Part shown: piece by piece, positions 57,268 to 64,000 of the stretch
Layout: each line of letters opens with the position of its first letter
Position numbering within the stretch: position 1 is the first letter of the stretch
Assembly (NCBI RefSeq): GCF_050510895.1
Contig: NZ_JBNINT010000001.1
Coordinates: forward strand, 3,224,001 to 3,288,000
Direction of reading: 5' to 3'
Length of the DNA: 64,000 nucleotides
Source of the DNA: Pannonibacter phragmitetus_B
Lineage (GTDB): Bacteria; Pseudomonadota; Alphaproteobacteria; Rhizobiales; Stappiaceae
The notes under the pieces: generated by a model
Seen by the model: only the letters and a program-made list of their open reading frames with translations
Told to the model about the DNA's origin: nothing
Database searches by the model: none
Program-made: the position numbers and the translations under genes

Positions 57268-58329
57268 ATGATGCAGCGTGTGACCATTCATGATGTGGCG
57301 GCAAGGGCCGGAGTGAGCCTTGCCACCGTTGACAGAGTGCTGAACGGCCGGCCCGGTGTGCGGGCGGCCACGGTGGAACGGGTTGAAACAGCCGTGCGGG
57401 AGCTGGGCTATACGCCCGATGTTCATGCAGCCAACCTTGCCAAACGCCGCCGTTACCGGCTTCACTTCCTCATCCCCCAAAGCACCAACGCCTTCATGGA
57501 AGACCTGAAGCGTGAGGCCGAACAGGTGGCACAGCGCGTTGCCAGCGAGCGGGTGGTAATGACCATCACCCCCATCGATGCCTTCGACAGCCATTCGGTC
57601 GCCGGAACGCTGGCCGTGCTCGACAAGACCATCTGCGACGGGGTGGCCGTGGTTGCCCCAAGTTCACCGGAAGTGCGCGCCGCCATCGACCGGCTGGCCA
57701 TGCGGGAGGTTCCGGTCGTCACCCTTATTTCCGATCATCCAGCCTCGGCACGTGCGCATTTCGCCGGTATCGACAACGTGGCGGCGGGGCGCTCTGCCGG
57801 GCAGCTGCTTGCCCGGTTCATTGCCGGAAACCGGCCCGGTGCTACGGCCAAGGTCGGCTTCATCGCAGGCTCGCTTGGCCTGCGCGATCACGCTGAGCGT
57901 CACGGCAGCTGTCTTGAGGTGCTGGAAGAGCTTCAGCCCGGACTGCAGGCCCTAAAGGTGCGTGAAGGCCGTGACGACAACGAGCGCACCCGCGACATCA
58001 CCCTGCGCCTGCTGGACGAGCATCCGGACCTTGAGGGGCTCTACAATGCAGGCGGAGGCAACCGGGGAGTCATTTCGGCGCTGGAGGAACGCGGTGTTGC
58101 GCGGCAGGTGACCTTCATCGCCCATGAGCTGACACCCTACACCCGCCGGGCGCTGATCGACGGCACCATTGATGCGCTGATCGCCCAGAACCCCGGACAC
58201 GAGATCCGCAGTGCAGTCCGGGTGCTGAAGGCGTTGATCGACGGCACGCCGGTGATCGCAGAGCAGGAGCGGATCGGCATCGACATCTTCCTGCCGGGGA
58301 ATCTCCCGCCGGAGACGCTCAAAAACTGA
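57268..58329 (+). CDS. LacI-family transcriptional regulator
   Basis: 353 residues. HTH_LacI at the N-terminus (TIHDVAARAGVSLATVDRVL) followed by hinge GYTPDVHAANLAKRR and a periplasmic-binding-protein-like sensor domain (FAGIDNVAAGRSAGQLLARF). Such proteins bind a sugar or sugar acid and an operator dyad. No sugar-transport gene is adjacent, so its target is distant or it acts on itself. ATG 57268 (or 57271) follows GGGGAG. GTG 57265 is also possible. Confidence 0.9.
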   Translation: MMQRVTIHDVAARAGVSLATVDRVLNGRPGVRAATVERVETAVRELGYTPDVHAANLAKRRRYRLHFLIPQSTNAFMEDLKREAEQVAQRVASERVVMTITPIDAFDSHSVAGTLAVLDKTICDGVAVVAPSSPEVRAAIDRLAMREVPVVTLISDHPASARAHFAGIDNVAAGRSAGQLLARFIAGNRPGATAKVGFIAGSLGLRDHAERHGSCLEVLEELQPGLQALKVREGRDDNERTRDITLRLLDEHPDLEGLYNAGGGNRGVISALEERGVARQVTFIAHELTPYTRRALIDGTIDALIAQNPGHEIRSAVRVLKALIDGTPVIAEQERIGIDIFLPGNLPPETLKN

Positions 58330-58423
58330 CGTATCGGCACCAAGGCCGTGAGCCGCAGAATGCTGCGGTCCTTACGCGTTTATCCCATTGACGGTAGCCC
58401 CTGTTGAGGACATATTAAAACCT

Positions 58424-58882
58424 ATGCGTCTTACTCAACAAACCAACTATGCCGTTCGCACGCTGATGTACTGCGCAGCGAACCCGGACCGTCCCAGCAA
58501 GGTGGCAGAGATTGCCGCCAGCTTCGGCATGTCCGAAACGCACCTGTTCAAGATCATGAAGATCCTGGTGGATGCGGACCTCATCAAGACCCTTCGCGGC
58601 CGCAATGGCGGGATCGTGCTGGCGAGACCCGCCGACCAGATCACGCTGGGCGAGGTCGTGCGGGTTGCCGAAGAATCCTTCTATCTGGCTGAGTGCTTCA
58701 ACTCCGGCCGGAAGGATTGCCCGATCCTGACGACCTGCGGCTTCAACGGCGTTCTGCATGAGGCGCTGGAGGCTTTCATGGACGTGCTCGACAGCAAGAC
58801 CATCGAGGACATCTCCGAGAACCGCAAGGACCTGCGCCAGCTGCTGAACATCGGCGAAATTTCTCTCGCCGCCGCCAGCTGA
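58424..58882 (+). CDS. rirA: RirA-type Rrf2 iron-responsive regulator
   Basis: 152 residues. N-terminal winged helix MRLTQQTNYAVRTLMYCAAN, SETHLFKIMKILVDADLI, and VKTLRGRNGG-like wing (IKTLRGRNGGIVLARPADQI). The three cluster cysteines are in ECFNSGRKDCPILTTC (Cys-x7-Cys-x5-Cys). These features match RirA, the rhizobial Fe-S repressor of iron uptake. The close relative NsrR has similar cysteines, but the opening residues favour RirA. Start at 58424 gives the conserved MRLT opening, though the ribosome site is weak. Followed by a T-rich terminator. Confidence 0.83.
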   Translation: MRLTQQTNYAVRTLMYCAANPDRPSKVAEIAASFGMSETHLFKIMKILVDADLIKTLRGRNGGIVLARPADQITLGEVVRVAEESFYLAECFNSGRKDCPILTTCGFNGVLHEALEAFMDVLDSKTIEDISENRKDLRQLLNIGEISLAAAS

Positions 58883-58927
58883 CCGGCAGCACGGCCTGGA
58901 GCCGGGCCGAAAGGCCATCGCATTGAG

Positions 58928-58957
58928 ACGCCGGTCCTGACAGGTCCGGCGTTTTTT
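58928..58957 (+). terminator. Rho-independent terminator after rirA
   Basis: ACGCCGG (58928-58934) and CCGGCGT (58946-58952) form the stem, with an inner CCT/AGG pair, followed directly by TTTTTT. A strong terminator 46 bases after the rirA stop. Confidence 0.85.
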
Positions 58958-59081
58958 ATTGGAGGGCAGCGATGAGGCGCTCATGCCGCGTCAACCGAAG
59001 GGTTGCCTGCGGATGAATGTCTTTTCCGGAAACTGTTCTGGGAGAGTGTGCCTCAAAGGGCAGAATCGGGCCCGCAGGCCT

Positions 59082-59098
59082 CCCCGCTTGAGGCGGGG
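59082..59098. repeat. Small palindrome CCCCGC-TTGAG-GCGGGG
   Basis: Six-base arms CCCCGC and GCGGGG around TTGAG in the 447-base gap between rirA and hemP. It may be a diverged member of the dispersed palindrome family. The rest of 58958-59240 shows no gene. Confidence 0.4.
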
Positions 59099-59247
59099 AA
59101 CGCCGGGCTGGCTTGCTGTCTGAGGGAGAGGAGAAAACAGCTGGCTTGCCAGGCATTTTGACTGAAGGTCAGCCTCCTGAGGAGTGTGGTTCGAAGGACG
59201 CGATTTCCGAAGCACCGCCGCTCAGGCCTTGTCTTGATAGCTTATTA

Positions 59248-59262
59248 TGAGTATTACAGTCA
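59248..59262. promoter_or_regulatory. Candidate RirA iron-responsive operator upstream of hemP
   Basis: TGAGTATTACAGTCA fits the TGA-N9-TCA IRO consensus of RirA targets. It lies 68 bases before the hemP start, and within a wider CTTGA...TCAAG dyad (59233-59264). With rirA itself 370 bases upstream, regulation of hemP by iron is a strong inference. The motif is short, so chance occurrence is not excluded. Confidence 0.55.
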
Positions 59263-59329
59263 AGTTAAATGTTGCGGGCTCGCCGCACATTGGAACTTGT
59301 CCAAACTGTTGAGCTGTCGAGGTAATTTC

Positions 59330-59551
59330 ATGCGCCACGTCCCTCCCTCCCACGCCGTGCCCAGCCAGAACAGCCTGCGCCAGGAAAAGCTGAGCCTGCC
59401 CGGCATGCGCAAGAGCGCAGCGGCAGACCACAACGGCGCGCTGGAAAGCACATCCCTGTTCAAGGGCGCACGCGAAGTGCGCATCCGGCACAATGACGAG
59501 ACCTACCGGCTGACGATCACCAAGCTCGGCAAACTGATTCTGACAAAATGA
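59330..59551 (+). CDS. hemP: Hemin uptake protein HemP
   Basis: 73 residues. The C-terminal half LFKGAREVRIRHNDETYRLT followed by ITKLGKLILTK is the HemP domain. In Rhizobiales and Burkholderia it promotes expression or function of heme uptake and is induced under iron starvation. ATG 59330 follows GAGGTA. Longer in-frame upstream sequence overlaps the operator region and lacks similarity. Lies between rirA and a DUF486 gene. No bhuA/hmu transport genes are in this window. Confidence 0.88.
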   Translation: MRHVPPSHAVPSQNSLRQEKLSLPGMRKSAAADHNGALESTSLFKGAREVRIRHNDETYRLTITKLGKLILTK

Positions 59552-59671
59552 TGCCAAGAGGAAGCAAGAAGGCCTTGCGCGCGCCGCAAACTGCGCGCAA
59601 GTGAAGGCGTCTGGTCACACGGCAGGAAACATGCCTGACCAGCGCCTTTCCCCGCCGGAGTATATCCAGAC

Positions 59672-60019
59672 ATGGCTTCCCTTCCCGTTCCGCTGGTGAC
59701 CATCGGTCTCCTGCTGGCCTCCAACATCTTCATGACCTTCGCCTGGTATGGCCATCTGAAGTTCAAGAGCACTGCGCTCTGGATCGTCATCATGGTCAGT
59801 TGGGGGATCGCCTTTTTCGAGTATTGCCTGCAGGTTCCAGCCAACCGCATCGGCTACGGCTATTTCAATGCCGCCGAGTTGAAGACCATTCAGGAAGTGC
59901 TGACGCTGACGGTCTTCGTGCTCTTCTCCGTTTTCTATCTGGGGGAGCCGCTGCGCTTCAATCACCTGATCGGCTTCTCGCTCATCGCCCTTGGCGCAGG
60001 CTTCATCTTCCGCGGCTGA
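59672..60019 (+). CDS. DUF486/DMT-family small membrane protein
   Basis: 115 residues with four hydrophobic segments, a half-size drug/metabolite transporter fold (DUF486). Conserved stretch FEYCLQVPANRIGYGYFNAA and FYLGEPLRFNHLIGF are typical. Such proteins are integral inner-membrane proteins of unknown substrate and may dimerise. ATG 59672. It converges with the liv operon across a hairpin. Confidence 0.88.
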   Translation: MASLPVPLVTIGLLLASNIFMTFAWYGHLKFKSTALWIVIMVSWGIAFFEYCLQVPANRIGYGYFNAAELKTIQEVLTLTVFVLFSVFYLGEPLRFNHLIGFSLIALGAGFIFRG

Positions 60020-60041
60020 TTCCTGCCCTGTAGAAACGAAA

Positions 60042-60066
60042 ACCGGCAGCCTTTGGGGCCGCCGGT
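60042..60066 (-). terminator. Terminator of the liv operon
   Basis: ACCGGC (60042-60047) and GCCGGT (60061-60066) form a stem with an inner GCC/GGC pair. On the minus strand the stem is followed by TTTTCGTTTC, so it should end the liv transcript 55 bases after livJ. On the plus strand no good T tract follows. Confidence 0.7.
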
Positions 60067-60121
60067 CTCATGTGATCATTTATGCCAAGTGCCAGCCCAA
60101 CCTTGGGGCCAACACCTCACA

Positions 60122-61326
60122 TCACTTCATTTCGGTCAGGACTTCGAAGCCGTTTGCACCGACCTTGAACAGGGAGTAGGCGCCCGGAACGTCACCGGCC
60201 TCGTCAAAGGAATGCTCGCCTGCAGCGCCCTGATAGTCGATGGCCTTGCCAGCGGCGATCAGTTCCTTGGCCTTCTTCCACTCGCCCGGAAGGATCGGCT
60301 CACCGCCTTCAGCGCCGGCCACCTGACGGATGGCAGCTGCCACCTTGGACTTGTCGCCACCGGCCTTTTCAATGGCCAGAGCCATCAGGAAGGCTGCGTC
60401 ATAGGAGGTGGTGACGAAGATCGCATCCGGATCGCCGCCCTTGGCCTTGAAGGCTGCATTGAAGGCTTCAAGAGCTGCCGACTTCTCGCCGACTGGCGAG
60501 GACGCCACGAAGGTGGTGAGATTGTCAGCACCCAGCTCGCGGATCGGAGCGTCGGACTTCATGCCGTCACCGCCGACGAACTTCTCGAAGAAGCCGTTTT
60601 CCAGTGCCTCGCGCAGCATGGTCAGGCCGCTGCCATCGCCGTAGTCGAAGATGACGAGCGTGTCTGCACCGCCCTTTGCGAGTTCGGCCAGGTTGGAGCG
60701 GTAGAGGCCTTCTCGCCCTCATGGGCTGCGAAACCAGCGATCTCGCCGCCAATGGCCTCGTATTCGGCCTTGAAGGCATTGGCGAGACCGGAGCCGTAGT
60801 CATTGTTGAGGTAGGCAACGGCCACCTTGCCATAGCCCTGAGCCTTCAACGTACGAGCAAGGGCACGGCCCTGGAAGTCGTCGGACGGCACAGTGCGGAA
60901 CACGGTGTCATTGTCCTTCAGGCCGGTGATTTCCGGCGAGGTGCCCGACGGGGTGATGAGCGCGATGCCAGCCGGGATGGTGACCGAGTTGGCGGTGGCA
61001 ATCACGGCGCCCGAGCAGTGCGGGCCAACAATGCCGACAACGCCGTCGATGTTGACAGCCTTGGTGGCTGCGTCCGTGCCGTTCTGCGGGTTACAGGCGC
61101 TGTCGCCGATGACCGGGACGAGCTTTTCACCGGCCATAATGCCGCCCTGCTCGTTCACTTCGGCAATCGCCAGCTGGGCGGAATCGATCATGGCCGGGGC
61201 CATGGCCGCAATCGGGCCGGAAATGCCGCCGAGCAGGCCAACCTTCACATCTGCCTTGGCCGGAACGCTGGCCAGAGCAGTCGCGGCCAGGAGCGAACCT
61301 GCCAGAGCGAGAAGCTTATGCGTCAT
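60122..61326 (-). CDS. livJ: Branched-chain amino acid ABC transporter substrate-binding protein LivJ-type, one-base frameshift
   Basis: Corrected length 401 residues with a signal peptide (MTHKLLALAGSLLAATALAS) for the periplasm. The type I binding-protein pattern is clear: DVKVGLLGGISGPIAAMAPA, NIDGVVGIVGPHCSGAVIAT, VFRTVPSDDFQGRALA and YLNNDYGSGLANAFKAEYEA. The frame breaks at 60703-60709. One extra base in GAGGCC restores EGEKASYRSNLAELAKGGAD. ATG 61326 follows GGAGGTAATGAA. Amino acid, amide or urea-type ligands are all possible in this family. Last in the operon after livM. Confidence 0.9.
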
Positions 61327-61390
61327 TTCATTACCTCCACAAAGCGGGGGCTTTTGCCCCTCATTACAAACTTTCAGTCCCGCGGCCAGG

Positions 61391-62356
61391 TCAGGCACCA
61401 GTCCCCTGCTTCTGCGGCCTGGGCGGGTTATCCGGAAGGGTTTCCGGCAACAGCCCTTCGGAGCGGAAGCGCAGGACAAGCTGCAGCATCAGTCCGATAA
61501 GGAAGACGCGGATATACTTGGCCTTAACCGCATATTCATGCGGCAGGCGGTCCGTTGCAATCTCTGAAACAGACCAAATGATCCATACAATCGCTGCACC
61601 CAGGATTGCCCCCTTGTTATTGCCCGACCCGCCGAGGATCAGCATGATCCAGACGAGGAACGTGGCAATCATCGGGTCGATGGCTTCGGGGGTGATCGAG
61701 CGGTTGAAATGGGCGAACAGCGCTCCGCCGAGACCCATCATCGCTGCACCGAAAATGAATGACTGCAAACGGCGGTAAGCAATGTCCTTGCCCATGGCCG
61801 TCGCTGCTAGTTCGTTGTCGCGGATGGCGCGCATCATGCGGCCCCAGGGCGAGTTGATCTGCCGCTGGATCAGCATGTAGGCGACGCCCAGCACCACAAT
61901 CACGATGGCCAGATAGGCCATCTGCGACTGAACGTAAGGCAGGTCTCCGAAGGGGCGCGGAATGCCGGTAATGCCGCGAGCGCCGCCCGTCAGCGCGTCC
62001 TCCGACTTGATGACGAGGCGGATGATTTCGGCGATGCCGATGGTCGCAATCGCCAGATAATCGGAGCGGAAGCGCAGACAGATCTTGCCGATCGGCCAGG
62101 CGATGGCGCCGGCTGCCAGCATGGCACCGGCCCAGCCCACGAGCACCGGCATGTCATAGCCGCCGATCCGGCCGTCCACGTGCGGGCTCGTCAGAATGGC
62201 AGAGGTGTAGGCACCAACGGCAAAGAAACCCGCGATGCCGGCATTGAACAGGCCGGTGAAGCCCCACTGAATGTTCAGCCCCAGCGCCAGAAGCGCATAG
62301 ATGCCGATGAAGACGCCCATGAACAGGGCATAGTTTGCAAGGCCGATGAGTTCCAT
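61391..62356 (-). CDS. livM: Branched-chain amino acid ABC transporter permease LivM-type
   Basis: 321 residues, about eight to nine hydrophobic segments. LNIQWGFTGLFNAGIAGFFA is the LivM motif near residue 28, and RFRSDYLAIATIGIAEIIRL is the cytoplasmic loop that contacts the ATPase. It forms the channel with LivH. 64 bases separate it from livJ, 15 from livH. The C-terminal tail is charged and Pro-rich (LPDNPPRPQKQGTGA). Confidence 0.93.
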   Translation of the reverse strand: MELIGLANYALFMGVFIGIYALLALGLNIQWGFTGLFNAGIAGFFAVGAYTSAILTSPHVDGRIGGYDMPVLVGWAGAMLAAGAIAWPIGKICLRFRSDYLAIATIGIAEIIRLVIKSEDALTGGARGITGIPRPFGDLPYVQSQMAYLAIVIVVLGVAYMLIQRQINSPWGRMMRAIRDNELAATAMGKDIAYRRLQSFIFGAAMMGLGGALFAHFNRSITPEAIDPMIATFLVWIMLILGGSGNNKGAILGAAIVWIIWSVSEIATDRLPHEYAVKAKYIRVFLIGLMLQLVLRFRSEGLLPETLPDNPPRPQKQGTGA

Positions 62357-62371
62357 GGCGCAATCTCCCTG

Positions 62372-63244
62372 TCAGAGGACCTTGCCGCGCAGCAGGCCCG
62401 TAGGCCGCACCAGCAGCATGAACAGCAGGATGGCAAAGGCCATGCCTGCCTTGTACTCGCTCGGAATGAACATCACGGACATTTCCTCCGCGATGCCGAC
62501 GATCAGCCCGCCAAGCACGGCCCCTTCCACACGGCCGACGCCGCCCAGAATGGCGGCTGCAAACATCGGCAGCAGCATGGACCAGCCCATCATCGGCTTC
62601 AGCTCGGTGTTAAGCCCGAGGAAGACACCGGAGGCCGCGCAAAGGCCGCCCGCGATGATCCAGGTCAGCATCACGACCTTGCGGTTGTCGATGCCCGACA
62701 GCAGCGCCAGATTGGGGTTGTCCGACATGGCGCGCATCGCCTTGCCCCACTTGGAGCGGGACAGGAAGAGCTGAAGCCCGGCCACCAGCACCAGCATGGC
62801 GATGAGCGTGTAGATCTCCCGGTCCCGCACGCGGATGCCGAAGTAGTCCTCCGGCCGCACCAGCCCACGGGAATAGGTCTGGGTATCAACACCCCAGACC
62901 ACCTGCACCACGGCACGGACCATCAGAGCCGCACCCAGTGTTGCCATCACGGTGATGATCTTCGGCCGGTTTCGCAGGTGCTCATAGAACAGCTTGTCGA
63001 GCCCCACCGCCACACCAGCCGTCGCCAGGATGGCAAAGGGCAGCGCCGCCAGGGGCGGAATGCCAAGGGCCGTCACCATTGCCAGCGCCAGGAAGGCGCC
63101 CAGCGTTGCCAGATCACCATGGGCCAGATGCGCAAAGCGCAAGATCGCAAACACCAGCGTGATGCCGACTGCGCCCAGTGCATAGATGGAGCCCATGACG
63201 AGCCCCGGCACGATGTAGAAATTGATGAAATCCAGAAAGGTCAT
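62372..63244 (-). CDS. livH: Branched-chain amino acid ABC transporter permease LivH-type
   Basis: 290 residues, about eight hydrophobic segments. The opening GLVMGSIYALGAVGITLVFA and RFAHLAHGDLATLGAF-like segment are typical of LivH, and MRAMSDNPNLALLSGIDNRK is the ATPase-contact loop. Pairs with LivM. Twelve bases from livF, and the gene is intact. Confidence 0.93.
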   Translation of the reverse strand: MTFLDFINFYIVPGLVMGSIYALGAVGITLVFAILRFAHLAHGDLATLGAFLALAMVTALGIPPLAALPFAILATAGVAVGLDKLFYEHLRNRPKIITVMATLGAALMVRAVVQVVWGVDTQTYSRGLVRPEDYFGIRVRDREIYTLIAMLVLVAGLQLFLSRSKWGKAMRAMSDNPNLALLSGIDNRKVVMLTWIIAGGLCAASGVFLGLNTELKPMMGWSMLLPMFAAAILGGVGRVEGAVLGGLIVGIAEEMSVMFIPSEYKAGMAFAILLFMLLVRPTGLLRGKVL

Positions 63245-63256
63245 CTTGTCTCAGCC

Positions 63257-63964
63257 TCACCCGCCCAGGAACATTTCTGCGACCTCGCGGTCGGCGAGAA
63301 GCGCCTGCCCCGTGCCCTCGTGCCGGTTTGCCCCTGCCGCCAGCACATAGGCCCGGTCAGCAAAGGCAAGAGCCTGCTTGGCATGCTGCTCCACCAGCAG
63401 GATGGCAACGCCGGTTTCCCGGACATCGCGGCTGATCTGGAAGATCTGCTCCATGTATTTCGGCGAGAGGCCCGCCGTCGGCTCATCCAGCAACAGGAGC
63501 TTGGGATCGAGCATCAGCGCCCGGCCCATGGCAACCATCTGCCGCTGGCCACCAGACAGGTTGCCTGCGGGCGTCTTGCGGCGCTCCTTCAAATCCGGGA
63601 ACAGTGTGTAGACCCGGTCAAAGGCCGCCGAGAGATCACCCTTGCGCAGGAAGGCACCCATTTCGAGATTCTCGTGGATGCTCATTTCGCGGAAGATGTT
63701 GTCCACCTGGGGCACATAGCAAATGCCGCGCTGGACGATCTGGTTCGGTTCCCAGCTGGTGATATCGGTGCCATCGAAGGTGATGGAACCGCCGCGAATG
63801 GTGAGAAGGCCGAAGATGGCCTTCATCGCGGTCGACTTTCCCGCGCCGTTGGGACCGACGATGACCACGATCTCGCGGTCATTCACCGTCATCGACACCT
63901 CATTGAGGATATTGGTCTCGCCATAGCCCCCGGTGAGGGACTGCATCGTCAGGAGCGCGCTCAT
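63257..63964 (-). CDS. livF: Branched-chain amino acid ABC transporter ATP-binding protein LivF-type
   Basis: 235 residues. Walker A GPNGAGKST, signature NLSGGQRQMVAMGRAL, Walker B LLLLDEPTAG, and the switch His in LLVEQHAKQAL. Matches LivF in length and in TNILNEVSMTVNDREIVVIV. ATG 63964 overlaps the livG stop by four bases (ATGA), so the two ATPases are translationally coupled. Confidence 0.95.
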   Translation of the reverse strand: MSALLTMQSLTGGYGETNILNEVSMTVNDREIVVIVGPNGAGKSTAMKAIFGLLTIRGGSITFDGTDITSWEPNQIVQRGICYVPQVDNIFREMSIHENLEMGAFLRKGDLSAAFDRVYTLFPDLKERRKTPAGNLSGGQRQMVAMGRALMLDPKLLLLDEPTAGLSPKYMEQIFQISRDVRETGVAILLVEQHAKQALAFADRAYVLAAGANRHEGTGQALLADREVAEMFLGG

Positions 63965-64000
63965 GCTGCATCTCCCTGCGATTCACCGAGATAGGCTTCG
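63961..64000 (-). CDS. livG: LivG-type ATP-binding protein, C-terminal fragment at window edge
   Basis: The last 12 codons before a TGA at 63961-63963 read EAYLGESQGDAA, the usual end of LivG (VLEAYLG-type). The rest lies beyond the right edge. The ATGA overlap with livF and operon order support the call. Confidence 0.7.
   Translation of the reverse strand, partial: EAYLGESQGDAA

Noticed and set aside
62180..63994. Long plus-strand reading frame (over 600 codons) opposite the liv genes
   Set aside because: It mirrors the livM-livH-livF genes on the other strand, is rich in His/Gln/Arg/Asp as expected for antisense of GC-rich DNA, and has no recognisable domain.

Overview
The window reads as chromosome of a GC-rich alphaproteobacterium, most likely Hyphomicrobiales (Rhizobiales) and perhaps a Stappiaceae-like lineage (Pannonibacter/Labrenzia type; a low-confidence guess). 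Reasons: a RirA-type Rrf2 iron regulator next to hemP, choXWV divergent from betI-betA-betB, a cysG-DUF2849-cysI-cysH-DUF934 assimilatory sulfate cluster, a FixK/FNR-type half-site pair, and extragenic palindromes of the CTCCCCCTTGAGGGGGAG kind common in this order. I see no rRNA, tRNA, CRISPR, phage or insertion sequence.

Layout. 1-9.3 kb: photolyase (cut by the left edge), moaA, two exporters, Mrp/ApbC, a periplasmic cyclic nucleotide phosphodiesterase, an SDR and two tandem divergent BLUF photoreceptors. 9.3-11.9 kb: a chemoreceptor with a strikingly AT-rich upstream region. 11.9-15.3 kb: tauE-like exporter with azlC-azlD behind an 18-bp palindrome, then a kinase-fold/P-loop fusion. 15.5-18.7 kb: a conserved unknown, an acetolactate-synthase-like ThDP enzyme and a tandem universal stress protein behind a FixK/FNR box. 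18.9-25.4 kb: a catabolic cluster (cyclase, hydroxyacyl-CoA dehydrogenase, AtoE-like transporter, YciI, CatC, SDR, PcaD-like hydrolase, LysR). 25.8-28.5 kb: ADP-forming acyl-CoA synthetase fused to a GNAT. 28.5-33.4 kb: sulfate assimilation and siroheme. 33.8-48.3 kb: secreted hydrolase-like protein, SDR, aldehyde dehydrogenase, Nudix, iron alcohol dehydrogenase, second aldehyde dehydrogenase, glutamine-synthetase-family ligase, TRAP transporter, N-formylglutamate-amidohydrolase-family protein and an RpiR regulator. 48.6-55.7 kb: choline uptake and glycine betaine synthesis. 56-60 kb: HI0933-type flavoprotein, LacI regulator, RirA, hemP, DUF486. 60.1-64 kb: branched-chain amino acid type ABC transporter (livJ-M-H-F, livG cut by the right edge).

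How it works together. The window is rich in uptake and oxidation modules for small nitrogenous and organic acids. Two clusters deserve attention: a CatC/PcaD-like lower pathway with no ring-cleavage enzyme or muconate cycloisomerase beside it, and a ligase/alcohol dehydrogenase/aldehyde dehydrogenase/amidohydrolase/TRAP set that would fit gamma-glutamylation-dependent degradation of an amino alcohol.

Quality warning. Sixteen genes contain 21 apparent frameshifts. Every one is a one-base loss, nearly all in a run of identical bases, and adding the missing base restores a normal full-length family member. I treat these as probable sequence errors, not pseudogenes, and give corrected extents and lengths.
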